Source: a gamma proteobacterium SS-5 (GTDB taxonomy: Bacteria > Pseudomonadota > Gammaproteobacteria > Chromatiales > Chromatiaceae). Taken from it: a stretch of 64,000 nt of DNA. The stretch spans positions 2,604,001 through 2,668,000 of the forward strand of contig CP032508.2 in the NCBI GenBank assembly GCA_009497875.2, given 5' to 3'. The notes beneath the pieces are model-generated. The model was not told the DNA's origin. It did not search any database and saw only the letters and a program-made list of their open reading frames with translations. Both the position numbers and the translations under genes were made by a program. Shown here one piece after another: positions 9,982 through 18,339 of the stretch (its first letter is position 1; each line of letters starts with the position of its first letter).

Positions 9982-12774
9982 ATGAACCTGCTACTGGCCG
10001 TCCTGACCCCCTTTGCCGGTGCCCTGCTGGTGGCCTGGGTCGGCCGTTTTGGCCGGGCGGCCACGGCCTGGGCGGCGGCGGGCGTGGCCCTGACCGCCCT
10101 GGCCTGGCTGGCACCGCTGCTGACCGGCCCCTTTGCCGGGGTGACCCTGATCCACCGCATCCCCTGGATGCCCGCCGCCGGGCTGGACCTGGCCTTTCGC
10201 CTGGACGGCCTGGGCCTGCTGTTCGCCCTGCTGATCCTGGGCATTGGCCTGCTGGTAATCTTCTACGCCCTCTACTACCTGTCCGAACGCGACAGCCTGA
10301 CCCGGCTCTATGCCTACCTGCTGCTGTTCATGGGCTCCATGCTCGGCGTGGTGCTGGCGGAGAATCTGATCCTGCTGCTGATCTTCTGGGAGCTGACCAG
10401 CCTGTCGTCCTTTTTGCTGATTGGCTATTGGCGGCAGCGGCAGGATGCCCGGCGCGGGGCGCGCATGGCCCTGACCGTCACCGGCGCCGGGGGCCTGGCC
10501 CTGCTGGCCGGTTTTATCCTGCTCGGGGAGATGGTCGGCAGCTATGATTTGTCCGTGGTGCTGGCCCATGGCGAGCTTATCCGCGGCCATGACAACTATC
10601 TGCCCATGCTACTGCTGGTGTTGCTTGGGGCCTTTACCAAATCAGCCCAGTTTCCGTTTCATTTCTGGCTGCCCCATGCGATGGCGGCACCCACCCCGGT
10701 ATCCTCCTATCTGCACTCGGCGACCATGGTCAAGGCCGGGGTATTTCTGCTGGCGCGGCTGTTTCCGGCCCTGTCCGGCACCGATGCCTGGACCTACCTG
10801 GTGGGCGGCGTGGGCGTGGCCACCCTGCTGGTGGGCGCGGTCATTGCCCTTTTCAAGCACGACCTCAAGGGCCTGCTGGCCTACTCCACCATCAGCCACC
10901 TGGGCCTGATCACCGCCCTGTTCGGCATAGGCACGCCCCTGGCGGCGGTGGCCGGGGTGTTTCATATCATCAATCACGCCACCTTCAAGGCCGGCCTGTT
11001 CATGGCCGCCGGCATCATCGACCACGAATGCGGCACCCGCGACATGCGCCGCATCAACGGCCTCTGGCACTACATGCCCCACACCGCCACCCTGGCCATG
11101 GTGGCGGCGGCGGCCATGGCCGGGGTGCCCCTGTTCAACGGCTTCCTGTCCAAGGAGATGTTCTTTGTCGAGGCCCTGGGCCAGGATGTGGCGATCCACT
11201 TCGGCGGCCTGCTGCCCCTGGCGGTGACCCTGGCCGGTATCTTTGCCGTGGCCTATTCCCTGCGCTTTATCCACGATGTCTTCTTCAACGGCGATCCCAT
11301 CGACCTGCCCAAAACCCCGCACGAGCCACCGCGCTGGATGAAGGTGCCGGTGGAGATCCTGGTGGCCATCTGTCTGCTGGTGGGCATATTCCCGGCGCAG
11401 ACGGTGGAGCCGTTGCTGGCGGTGGCCGCCAGCGGGGTACTGCAGGGGCCGCTGCCGGAGCACGATCTGGCCCTCTGGCACGGCTTCAGCCTGGCCCTGC
11501 TGATGAGCTTGGTGGCCCTGGCCGGTGGTGCCCTGCTCTACCTCAAGCGCAAGCCCCTGTTCGCCTTCCAGGCCAGCCGCCGCTGGCCCGATACCAAACG
11601 CCTGTTCGACTGGAAGATGGGGCGCCTGCTCTGGCTCGCCCGCAGCCTGACCCAGTGGCTGGAGAACGGCTCCCTGCAGCGTCAGGTGCTGATCCTGGTG
11701 CTCAGCGCCATCGCCCTGGGCACGACCGGCATGGCCCTGGTGGACATGCCCCTGACCGGCACCCGCCCGCCCATGCCCCTGGATGGGGTCAGCCTGATTG
11801 CCGGGCTGGTGTTGATCAGCGCCACCCTGGCCACCGCCTGGCTGCACCGCGAGCGTCTCACCGCCCTGATCCTGATCGGCGCCGTGGGCCTGGTGGTCTC
11901 CCTCATCTTCGTCAAGTTCTCCGCCCCGGACCTGGCCCTGACCCAGCTCTCCGTGGAAATCGTCACCATTGTCCTGCTCATGCTGGCGCTTTATTTCCTG
12001 CCCCAGCAGGGCCATGCCGATTCGTGCAGCCCCCATCGCCTGCGCGACCTGCTCGTCGGCCTGCTGGCCGGTGCCGGGGTGGGCAGCCTGGCCTGGGCGG
12101 CGATGACCCGGCCGCTGGACTCCATCAGCGGCTTCTTCCTGGACAACAGCGTTTCCGGCGGCGGTGGCACCAATGTGGTGAACGTGATCCTGGTGGATTT
12201 TCGCGGCTTCGATACCTTTGGCGAGATCAGCGTGCTGGCCCTGGCGGCGCTGGGTATCTACGCCATGCTCCATGGTCTGCAACTGCCCGCGCCCCGGCAT
12301 GACCTGCACGGCCGCCCCTGGGATCGAGACATCCACCCGATGATCCTCTCCACCTTCGCCCGGCTGCTGCTGCCCCTGGCGCTGATGGTGTCCATCTATA
12401 TCTTCCTGCGCGGCCATAACCTGCCCGGCGGCGGCTTCATCGCCGGGCTGATCACCGCCGTGGCCCTGATCAGCCAATACCTGGCCAACGGCGTCAGCTG
12501 GACCCACAGCCGCCTGCCCGCCCGTACTCACCCCATCATCCTCGCCGGGCTGGTCATGGCGCTGGCCACCGGCCTGGCCAGCTGGCTGTTTGGCCGACCC
12601 TTCCTGACCTCCGCCTTCGGCCATTTCAAGCTGCCCCTGATCGGTGAATTCGAGCTGGCCTCGGCCATGGCCTTCGACCTGGGGGTCTATCTGGTGGTGG
12701 TGGGCTCTACCCTGCTGATCCTGATCAATCTGGGCCTGATCCACCGCGCCAGTCACCACGAGGAGAACCCCTGA
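9982..12774 (+). CDS. mrpA: Mrp Na+/H+ antiporter, fused subunits MrpA and MrpB
   Basis: A 930-aa polytopic membrane protein, the largest subunit of the Mrp (Pha/Mnh) cation/proton antiporter. The first about 500 residues are the NuoL-like proton-translocating module (SAQFPFHFWLPHAM, THSATMVKAGVFLL-like segments, LLAYSTISHLGL, and the FHIINHATFKA helix). Then comes the MrpA-specific extension, and from about residue 780 an MrpB-like domain (RLLLPLALMVSIYIFLRGHN, LPGGGFIAGLI). The A-B fusion is the arrangement of group 2 Mrp operons such as PhaA'. First gene of a compact six-gene operon; its stop overlaps the mrpC start by one base. Confidence 0.95.
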   Translation: MNLLLAVLTPFAGALLVAWVGRFGRAATAWAAAGVALTALAWLAPLLTGPFAGVTLIHRIPWMPAAGLDLAFRLDGLGLLFALLILGIGLLVIFYALYYLSERDSLTRLYAYLLLFMGSMLGVVLAENLILLLIFWELTSLSSFLLIGYWRQRQDARRGARMALTVTGAGGLALLAGFILLGEMVGSYDLSVVLAHGELIRGHDNYLPMLLLVLLGAFTKSAQFPFHFWLPHAMAAPTPVSSYLHSATMVKAGVFLLARLFPALSGTDAWTYLVGGVGVATLLVGAVIALFKHDLKGLLAYSTISHLGLITALFGIGTPLAAVAGVFHIINHATFKAGLFMAAGIIDHECGTRDMRRINGLWHYMPHTATLAMVAAAAMAGVPLFNGFLSKEMFFVEALGQDVAIHFGGLLPLAVTLAGIFAVAYSLRFIHDVFFNGDPIDLPKTPHEPPRWMKVPVEILVAICLLVGIFPAQTVEPLLAVAASGVLQGPLPEHDLALWHGFSLALLMSLVALAGGALLYLKRKPLFAFQASRRWPDTKRLFDWKMGRLLWLARSLTQWLENGSLQRQVLILVLSAIALGTTGMALVDMPLTGTRPPMPLDGVSLIAGLVLISATLATAWLHRERLTALILIGAVGLVVSLIFVKFSAPDLALTQLSVEIVTIVLLMLALYFLPQQGHADSCSPHRLRDLLVGLLAGAGVGSLAWAAMTRPLDSISGFFLDNSVSGGGGTNVVNVILVDFRGFDTFGEISVLALAALGIYAMLHGLQLPAPRHDLHGRPWDRDIHPMILSTFARLLLPLALMVSIYIFLRGHNLPGGGFIAGLITAVALISQYLANGVSWTHSRLPARTHPIILAGLVMALATGLASWLFGRPFLTSAFGHFKLPLIGEFELASAMAFDLGVYLVVVGSTLLILINLGLIHRASHHEENP

Positions 12775-13112
12775 TGGAGGCCCTGCTCGCCCTCTGCATT
12801 GGCCTGCTCACCGCCTGCGGGGTCTATTTGGCCCTGCGCGGGCGCACCTTCTCCCTGGTGCTGGGCCTGACTCTGATCTCCTACGCCGTCAACCTGTTTC
12901 TGTTTGCCATGGGCCGCCTGACCCTGGGCCAACCGCCGGTGATCGACGGCTCCGGCCAGCATGCCGACCCCCTGCCCCAGGCCCTGGTGCTCACCGCCAT
13001 CGTTATCGGCTTTGCCATGACCGCCTTCGTCATCATGCTGGCGATCAAGGCCAAGGCCGAGCTGGGCAACGACCATGTCGATGGCCTGTCAGACAAGGAC
13101 GCCCATGACTGA
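12774..13112 (+). CDS. mrpC: Mrp antiporter subunit C
   Basis: A 112-aa, three-helix membrane protein homologous to NuoK. Seen: the conserved core GVYLALRGRTFSLVLGLTLI followed by SYAVNLFLF, the GQPPVID segment, and LTAIVIGFAMTAFVI. Its start codon shares a base with the mrpA stop (TGATG), and its own stop lies inside the mrpD start region. Length is normal. Confidence 0.94.
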   Translation: MEALLALCIGLLTACGVYLALRGRTFSLVLGLTLISYAVNLFLFAMGRLTLGQPPVIDGSGQHADPLPQALVLTAIVIGFAMTAFVIMLAIKAKAELGNDHVDGLSDKDAHD

Positions 13113-14652
13113 TCATCTGCCCATTCTGCCGGTACTCATCCCCTTTCTCGCCGGGCTCCTGCTACTGGCGCTGCACGATCGTCCCCTGGCCCTGCGCCGA
13201 GGCCTGGGTCTGGCCGCCCTGGTGCTGCAGATCGGCGCCAGCCTGGTCCTGCTGCAGGCGGTGGCCGGGGGCGACATCCTGGTCTATCGCCTGGGCGACT
13301 GGGCCGCCCCCTGGGGCATAGTGCTGGTGGCCGACCGCCTGGCTGCCTGGATGGTGCTGATCACCAACCTGCTCGCCCTGTTTGCCCTGGTCCAGGCCAG
13401 CGCTGGCCTGGACCTCCGGGGCCGCCACTTTCATGTCCTGTTCCAGATGCAGCTGTTCGGCCTGGCCGGGGCCTTTCTCACCGGTGACCTGTTCAATCTG
13501 TTCGTCTTTTTCGAGATCCTGCTGCTCGCCTCCTATGGCCTGCTGCTGCACGGCGGCGGCGCGCAGCGGGTCAAGGCCGGGCTGCACTATGTGGTGCTCA
13601 ATCTGCTCGGCTCCAGCCTGTTCCTGCTCGCCGCTGGACTGCTCTACGCCAGCCTGGGCAGCCTCAACATGGCCGATCTGGCGCAGCGCTCGGCCAGCGT
13701 CGCGCCGGAGAATCTGGGCCTGGCCCGCGCCGGGGGCCTGCTGCTGCTCGGCGTGTTCGCCCTCAAGGCGGCGCTGCTGCCGCTGCATCTCTGGCTGCCG
13801 GCCGCCTATGCCAATGCCCCGGCAGCGGTGGCGGCCCTGTTCGCCATCATGACCAAGGTCGGTGCCTACGCCATAGTGCGCAGCCATACCCTGCTGTTTG
13901 GCGCGGACGCCGGCCCCCTGGCGAATCTGTTCGAGCCCTGGCTGATACCCCTGGCCCTGGCCAGCCTGCCCCTGGCCGCCCTGGGGGCGCTGGCGGTGCG
14001 CAGCCTGGGGCGGCTCACCGCCTATCTGGTGATCCTCTCCCTGGGCAATCTGCTGCTGGCCTTCAGCCTGGGCCAGGCGGGCATTGCCGCCGGGCTCTAT
14101 TATCTGCCCCACAGTACCTTTGCCGCCGCCCTTCTGTTCCTGCTGGGAGAGGCCATTGCCCGCCGCCGTCCGTTCAGCGCTGATCGCCTGCGGGTGGATG
14201 CGGACATGCCCAACCTGCCGCTGTGGGGCGGGCTGTTCTTTCTCGCTGCCGTCATCATGGCCGGGCTGCCGCCGTTTTCCGGCTTTCTTGGCAAGTTCCT
14301 GCTGCTGCGCGCCGCCAGCGGCCATGACGCCATGATCTGGATCTGGGCTCTGGTGCTGATCTCGGCCCTGCTCGCCATCATCGCCCTGGCCCGCGCCGGT
14401 AGCCGCCTGTTCTTCCAGACCAGCGTGACAGAAGGCCGCGCCCTGGCCGGTACCCTTCCCGGATCGGCGGCCTCCGTTCATGAACTGGTCGCCCTGTTCG
14501 GCCTGTTCGGGCTGATCCTGCTACTGACCCTGCTGGCCGGCCCGGCGCTGGAGTTCACCCAGGCCACGGCGGAGCAACTGCTGCAACCGGCGCTCTACCG
14601 CGACGCCATACTCAACCCCGCCCCTGTGCACAGCCCTGGAACCGCGCCATGA
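13105..14652 (+). CDS. mrpD: Mrp antiporter subunit D
   Basis: A 515-aa polytopic protein homologous to NuoN/NuoM, a proton-channel subunit of the Mrp complex. The ATG at 13105 is chosen because it overlaps the mrpC stop by 8 bp and starts at TDHLPILPVLIPF, the usual family N-terminus; an earlier in-frame ATG is inside mrpC. Seen: the FVFFEILLLASYGLLLHGG segment with the conserved membrane Glu, LKAALLPLHLWLPAAY, and the GLPPFSGFLGKFLLL helix. Its stop overlaps the mrpE start by four bases. Confidence 0.95.
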   Translation: MTDHLPILPVLIPFLAGLLLLALHDRPLALRRGLGLAALVLQIGASLVLLQAVAGGDILVYRLGDWAAPWGIVLVADRLAAWMVLITNLLALFALVQASAGLDLRGRHFHVLFQMQLFGLAGAFLTGDLFNLFVFFEILLLASYGLLLHGGGAQRVKAGLHYVVLNLLGSSLFLLAAGLLYASLGSLNMADLAQRSASVAPENLGLARAGGLLLLGVFALKAALLPLHLWLPAAYANAPAAVAALFAIMTKVGAYAIVRSHTLLFGADAGPLANLFEPWLIPLALASLPLAALGALAVRSLGRLTAYLVILSLGNLLLAFSLGQAGIAAGLYYLPHSTFAAALLFLLGEAIARRRPFSADRLRVDADMPNLPLWGGLFFLAAVIMAGLPPFSGFLGKFLLLRAASGHDAMIWIWALVLISALLAIIALARAGSRLFFQTSVTEGRALAGTLPGSAASVHELVALFGLFGLILLLTLLAGPALEFTQATAEQLLQPALYRDAILNPAPVHSPGTAP

Positions 14653-15140
14653 ACCGCTGGCTGCCCCATCCCAGCTTCACCCTGCTGCTGACCTTGGTCT
14701 GGCTGTTGCTGCAAAACAGCTTCGCCCCCGGTCATATACTGCTGGGGCTGCTGCTGGGCTGGGCCATACCCCGCTTCACCCTGGCCTTCTGGCCAGACCG
14801 GGTCGAGGTACACAGGCCCCTGCTGTTGCTGCGCTTTATCGGCGTCTTTCTGTACGATGTGTTGGCGGCGAATCTCAATGTGGCGCGGCTGATCCTGCTG
14901 CAACGGCCACAACGGCTGCGCCCGGCCTTTGTCCCCGTGGCCCTGGACCTAAACGACGAGCTGGCCATCAGCATCCTGGCCAATGTCATCTGCCTGACCC
15001 CAGGCACGGTCTCGGCGCAACTGAGCGAGGACCGCCGCAGCCTGCTGGTGCACGCCCTGGACGTGGCCGACACCCAGGCCCTGGCCGCCACCATCAAGGC
15101 CCGTTACGAGGCCCCGCTGAAGGAGATCTTCCAATGCTGA
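14649..15140 (+). CDS. mrpE: Mrp antiporter subunit E
   Basis: A 163-aa membrane protein with two N-terminal helices and a cytoplasmic tail. It carries the typical MrpE features: the WLLLQNS/GHILLGLLLGW region, DVLAANLNVARLIL, and the ISILANVICLTPGTV segment. It starts with ATGA overlapping mrpD and overlaps mrpF by 7 bp. The subunit is required for assembly of the complex in characterised systems. Confidence 0.94.
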   Translation: MNRWLPHPSFTLLLTLVWLLLQNSFAPGHILLGLLLGWAIPRFTLAFWPDRVEVHRPLLLLRFIGVFLYDVLAANLNVARLILLQRPQRLRPAFVPVALDLNDELAISILANVICLTPGTVSAQLSEDRRSLLVHALDVADTQALAATIKARYEAPLKEIFQC

Positions 15141-15403
15141 ACCTGGCCCTGATCATCGCCTTTGCCCTGGTTGCCGCCGCCCTGGCCCTGAGCCTGTACC
15201 GCCTGCTGCGCGGCCCCTCGGCACCGGATCGCATCCTTGCCCTGGACACCCTCTACATCAACAGCATCGCCCTGCTGGTGCTGCTCGGCATCCAGCTGGC
15301 CAGCCCGCTTTACTTCGAGGCGGCCCTGCTGATCGCCCTGATGGGCTTTGTCGGCACGGTGGCCCTGTGCAAATACCTGCTGCGCGGAGACATCATCGAA
15401 TGA
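15134..15403 (+). CDS. mrpF: Mrp antiporter subunit F
   Basis: An 89-aa three-helix membrane subunit. The LLRGPSAPDRILALDTLYIN segment is the MrpF hallmark (R-GP-x-x-DR-x-x-x-D), followed by two further helices and KYLLRGD near the C-terminus. It overlaps mrpE and mrpG at both ends, consistent with translational coupling. Confidence 0.94.
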   Translation: MLNLALIIAFALVAAALALSLYRLLRGPSAPDRILALDTLYINSIALLVLLGIQLASPLYFEAALLIALMGFVGTVALCKYLLRGDIIE

Positions 15404-15744
15404 ACCCCATCCTGGAGGCGGCCCTGGCCCTGCTGGTACTGGCCGGTGCCCTGTTCACTTTTGTCGGCTCTTTCGGCCTGGTGCGGCTGGGGGATTTCTA
15501 CACCCGCCTGCACGCCCCCACCAAGGCCACCACCCTGGGGGTGGGCAGCCTGCTGATCGCCTCGGCGCTGTTCTTCAGCACCCAGCAGGCCGGCCTGAGC
15601 CTGCACGAGATCCTGGTCAGCCTGTTTCTGTTCATCACCGCCCCGGTCTCCGCCCACCTGCTCTCCAAGGCCGCCCGGCACCAGCAACTGCCCTCCCTGG
15701 CGGCCCTGCCGGAAGAAGAGGCCAAGGGCCGCAAGGGAGACTAA
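15400..15744 (+). CDS. mrpG: Mrp antiporter subunit G
   Basis: A 114-aa three-helix subunit and the last gene of the Mrp operon. The ATG at 15400 overlaps the mrpF stop (ATGA) and gives the usual MrpG N-terminus (MNPILEAALALLVLAGALF). Seen: GSFGLVRLGDFYTRLHAPTKATTLGVG and FLFITAPVSAHLLSKAA, both diagnostic. A short Lys/Glu-rich tail follows. No subunit B gene is separate, because it is fused to MrpA. Confidence 0.94.
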   Translation: MNPILEAALALLVLAGALFTFVGSFGLVRLGDFYTRLHAPTKATTLGVGSLLIASALFFSTQQAGLSLHEILVSLFLFITAPVSAHLLSKAARHQQLPSLAALPEEEAKGRKGD

Positions 15745-15791
15745 GCGCGGACCTCCCAACCATGGCGTCGATTCAAGCCGTTCGGTAATTG

Positions 15792-15880
15792 CTCAGGCCG
15801 TTAAGCCCCTCGCCCTGGGGAGATGAGTTGGGTAAGGGGGCGGAGTTACGCCGTTCGCTTCGGCTACGCTCAGCGAACGG
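15792..15880. terminator. Repeat plus hairpin between mrpG and msrAB
   Basis: CTCAGGCCGTTAAGCCCCTC at 15792 recurs at 34000 and 50121. An 8-bp stem, CCGTTCGC 15851-15858 with GCGAACGG 15873-15880, lies between the convergent mrpG and msrAB ends and could act as a bidirectional terminator. There is no U-tract. A related GTTCGC/GCGAAC hairpin follows the V-ATPase operon at 46391-46416. Confidence 0.4.
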
Positions 15881-15885
15881 CTTGA

Positions 15886-17181
15886 TTAGTCAGGCACAAA
15901 GCGCATCACCTTGCCGTTGATGCAGTAGCGCTTGCCGGTGGGTGGCGGGCCGTCGCTGAACACATGGCCCAGATGGATGCCGGAGCTTTTGCTGCGCACC
16001 TCGGTGCGCGCCATGCCGTGGCTGCTGTCCTCATGCAGGGTCACCGCGCCCTCGATGGGCTGAAAGAAGCTGGGCCAGCCGGAACCGCTGTCGAACTTGC
16101 TGTCGCTGCGGAACAGGGCCGCGCCGGTGACCGGATCGACATAGGTGCCGGGCTTTTTGTTGTCCAGCAGGGAGCCGGTGAAGGGCCGCTCGGTACCGCT
16201 CTGGTAGGCGATGCGCCGCTCCTCATCGCTCAGCACCGCATAGCCCAACCAGCGCCAGAAGCCGTCCCGATCACCGTTGTAGCCGGTATGACGCTCCCGT
16301 TCCTGGCCCTGATCGAACAGGACGATGGTAGGCGTGGCCCAGAGCGGGTCCTTGATCCGCCAGCCCTTGGGGGCCAGGGGCGAGAGGCTGGTGGTGATGG
16401 GGGTGGGGGCCTGCCAGCCCTGCAGGATCTCCTGGCGGAACAGCTCGCAGAAGGGGCAGTGCTCGGACTCGAACACCACCAGCTGCAGGCCTTGAGACAG
16501 GCTGGCACCATCCAGGGGACGAATCTCGGCGCTCTGCGCCCGATCCACGCCGGAGGGGAACTTGACCCCGGTGCCACCCAGACCGCAGTAACCGCGTGGA
16601 TTCTTCAGCAGATAGTCCTGATGGTAATCCTCCGCCGGATAAAATCTATCCAGCGCGGCAATCTCGGTGGTGATGGTGCCAAAACCCGCCTTTGTCAGTG
16701 CCTGCTGGAACACCGAGCAAGTCATTTCCGCCGTCCGTTGCTGAGCCTCGGAGTTGAAGTAGATGACGCTGCGGTAATTGGAGCCACGGTCATTGCCCTG
16801 ACGATCGCCCTGGGTGGGGTCATGATTCTCCCAGAAGCCAACCAGCACCTGCTCCAGGGAGGTCTGGGCCGGGTCGAAGGTCACCTTGACCACCTCGGCG
16901 TGATTGCGCACCCCGGCCTTGCCCTCGGCCGCCAGCACCTGCTCGTAGGTCGGGTCAGGAAAACTACCGCCGGCATAGCCGCTGATGGCATCCACCACCC
17001 CAGGCAGGGCTGCCATGCGCTTCTCCGCCCCCCAGAAGCAGCCCATGCCGACCACAATGGACTCCAACCCCTCGGCAGTGGCCCCGTCCGCAGCGGCCTG
17101 GGCGTTCATGAGCGGCCCCCGGCCCCAGCCCAGCCAGGCCAGCAGGGTGATCGTGGCACAAAAGATAAGGGCAACACGCAT
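15886..17181 (-). CDS. msrAB: Periplasmic methionine sulfoxide reductase fusion: MsrA - thioredoxin-like - MsrB
   Basis: A 431-aa exported enzyme that reduces both epimers of methionine sulfoxide in oxidised envelope proteins. The N-terminus is a signal peptide or anchor (about 1-30). MsrA follows at about 40-208, with catalytic Cys48 in GCFWG and a C-terminal Cys199 (NPRGYC). Then comes a thioredoxin-like domain (about 215-325) with CPFC at 242-245. MsrB covers about 328-431, with catalytic Cys420 (RYCIN). The MsrB domain lacks the zinc CxxC pairs, and the resolving Cys of Neisseria PilB (SGCGWPSF) is Ser367 here. PilB itself has its thioredoxin-like domain at the N-terminus, so the order here differs. 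Divergent from the cytochrome c gene. Confidence 0.92.
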   Translation of the reverse strand: MRVALIFCATITLLAWLGWGRGPLMNAQAAADGATAEGLESIVVGMGCFWGAEKRMAALPGVVDAISGYAGGSFPDPTYEQVLAAEGKAGVRNHAEVVKVTFDPAQTSLEQVLVGFWENHDPTQGDRQGNDRGSNYRSVIYFNSEAQQRTAEMTCSVFQQALTKAGFGTITTEIAALDRFYPAEDYHQDYLLKNPRGYCGLGGTGVKFPSGVDRAQSAEIRPLDGASLSQGLQLVVFESEHCPFCELFRQEILQGWQAPTPITTSLSPLAPKGWRIKDPLWATPTIVLFDQGQERERHTGYNGDRDGFWRWLGYAVLSDEERRIAYQSGTERPFTGSLLDNKKPGTYVDPVTGAALFRSDSKFDSGSGWPSFFQPIEGAVTLHEDSSHGMARTEVRSKSSGIHLGHVFSDGPPPTGKRYCINGKVMRFVPD

Positions 17182-17456
17182 GATCTCAAACCTCTCATAA
17201 GAACCTCTGTGGTGAGCGGCCAGCGGCCAACCCTCAGCCGTCAGCCTGGAAACTCCGAGCGCTGGCTGGGAGGAGGCCCGTTGGGGCCCTAATCACTCTG
17301 CGTCCTCTGCGTCCCTCCTTTGCCTTCGGCCAGGGGCCCGGTCTGACAGGTTTAACTCTGGCAGCTCCGGCATCCGCCAGCAACCCCACAGTTGACCGGC
17401 ATTTGCGCCGCCAGCGGGGCAGATTGGCCAGGCAATTCAGGCGGGAATTGCGGGAA

Positions 17457-17470
17457 ATGACGTAAATCAA
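17457..17470. promoter_or_regulatory. FNR/ANR-like half-conserved site upstream of the cytochrome c gene
   Basis: ATGACGTAAATCAA resembles the FNR/ANR consensus TTGAT-N4-ATCAA, with a perfect right half and two mismatches on the left. It is centred about 68 bp before the start codon at 17532. Oxygen-responsive control would suit a cytochrome c, but this is inference from one site. Confidence 0.3.
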
Positions 17471-17531
17471 TTCGCCCGCTGGCGGCTTGGATTAGATTAC
17501 CCCGTCCCACAGACCATGGTGAACTCACGAT

Positions 17532-18203
17532 ATGCGTACCCCAGCCATTACCCCAGTCATTACCCTGGTATTTCTGCTGACAGGCCCGGCCCTGGCGATT
17601 GATCTGGAAAACGGGCAGGACATCAATGATGTCTGCGCCGGCTGCCATGGCGAATTCGGCCAGGGCGGCGGCGATAGCGAATACCCGCGTCTGGCGGGTA
17701 TGCCGGCCGAGTTCATCGCCAAGCAGCTGCACCTGTTCCGCGACCGCTCCCGGCCCAACATGGCCATGGTGGAATACATCGACGAACGCCAGATGCCCGA
17801 CGAGGACATACGCGATGTCTCCCACTATCTGGCCGGCATCACCCTCAAGACCAAGCTGCCGCCGGTGGATGAAAACGCCCCGGACTTTGACGCCTACGCC
17901 CGCCTCAAGGCCTCCAAACAGCTGATGCAGATCCCTCGTGCGGAAGGTGACGTGGAAAGGGGCGAGCAGCTCTATCGCAAGGAATGCGGCTCCTGCCATG
18001 GCGACCAAGGCTGGGGCGACAACGAAAAGGCCGTGCCCCAGCTGGCCGGCCAGTTCACCGACTACCTCTGGCGACAGGTGGAGAAATACCGCAACAAGGT
18101 ACGCATCCACGACGAAACCGACCCGGACTACGAACTGCTCAACGACTTTCGCGATGACCAACTCAAGGACATCTTCGCCTACCTCTCCATAGTGGACGAC
18201 TGA
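17532..18203 (+). CDS. Exported diheme cytochrome c (c4-like)
   Basis: A 223-aa periplasmic electron carrier. The first about 22 residues are a cleavable signal peptide ending ALA. Two c-type heme sites are present, Cys35-x-x-Cys38-His39 and Cys152-x-x-Cys155-His156, giving two domains as in cytochrome c4. Methionines at 77 and 79 can serve the first heme. After the second CxxCH there is no methionine at all, so heme 2 cannot have the usual His/Met ligation; His193 is the only histidine available there. The partners are unknown. A strong hairpin lies 24 bp after the stop. Confidence 0.9.
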   Translation: MRTPAITPVITLVFLLTGPALAIDLENGQDINDVCAGCHGEFGQGGGDSEYPRLAGMPAEFIAKQLHLFRDRSRPNMAMVEYIDERQMPDEDIRDVSHYLAGITLKTKLPPVDENAPDFDAYARLKASKQLMQIPRAEGDVERGEQLYRKECGSCHGDQGWGDNEKAVPQLAGQFTDYLWRQVEKYRNKVRIHDETDPDYELLNDFRDDQLKDIFAYLSIVDD

Positions 18204-18226
18204 CCCCCTGCATCGGCCGGGTTGGA

Positions 18227-18253
18227 TGGGGCAGCCGCCTCCCGGCTGCCCCA
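18227..18253. terminator. 11-bp perfect hairpin after the cytochrome c gene
   Basis: TGGGGCAGCCG (18227-18237) pairs with CGGCTGCCCCA (18243-18253) around a 5-nt loop. It is very stable and well placed for termination, but no run of T follows. Confidence 0.5.
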
Positions 18254-18339
18254 CAGGACAGGCAGCGGCTGGATGGCGTAAAATCAGGCCCTCGCCGGAG
18301 AAGGCAGCTTTGCGCCTGACCCGGCGTCAGAGGTAATCT

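Noticed and set aside
10642-12759. A 705-codon open frame antisense to mrpA
   Set aside because: Gln/Gly/His-rich translation with no family features; it mirrors the codon bias of the GC-rich mrpA gene on the other strand.
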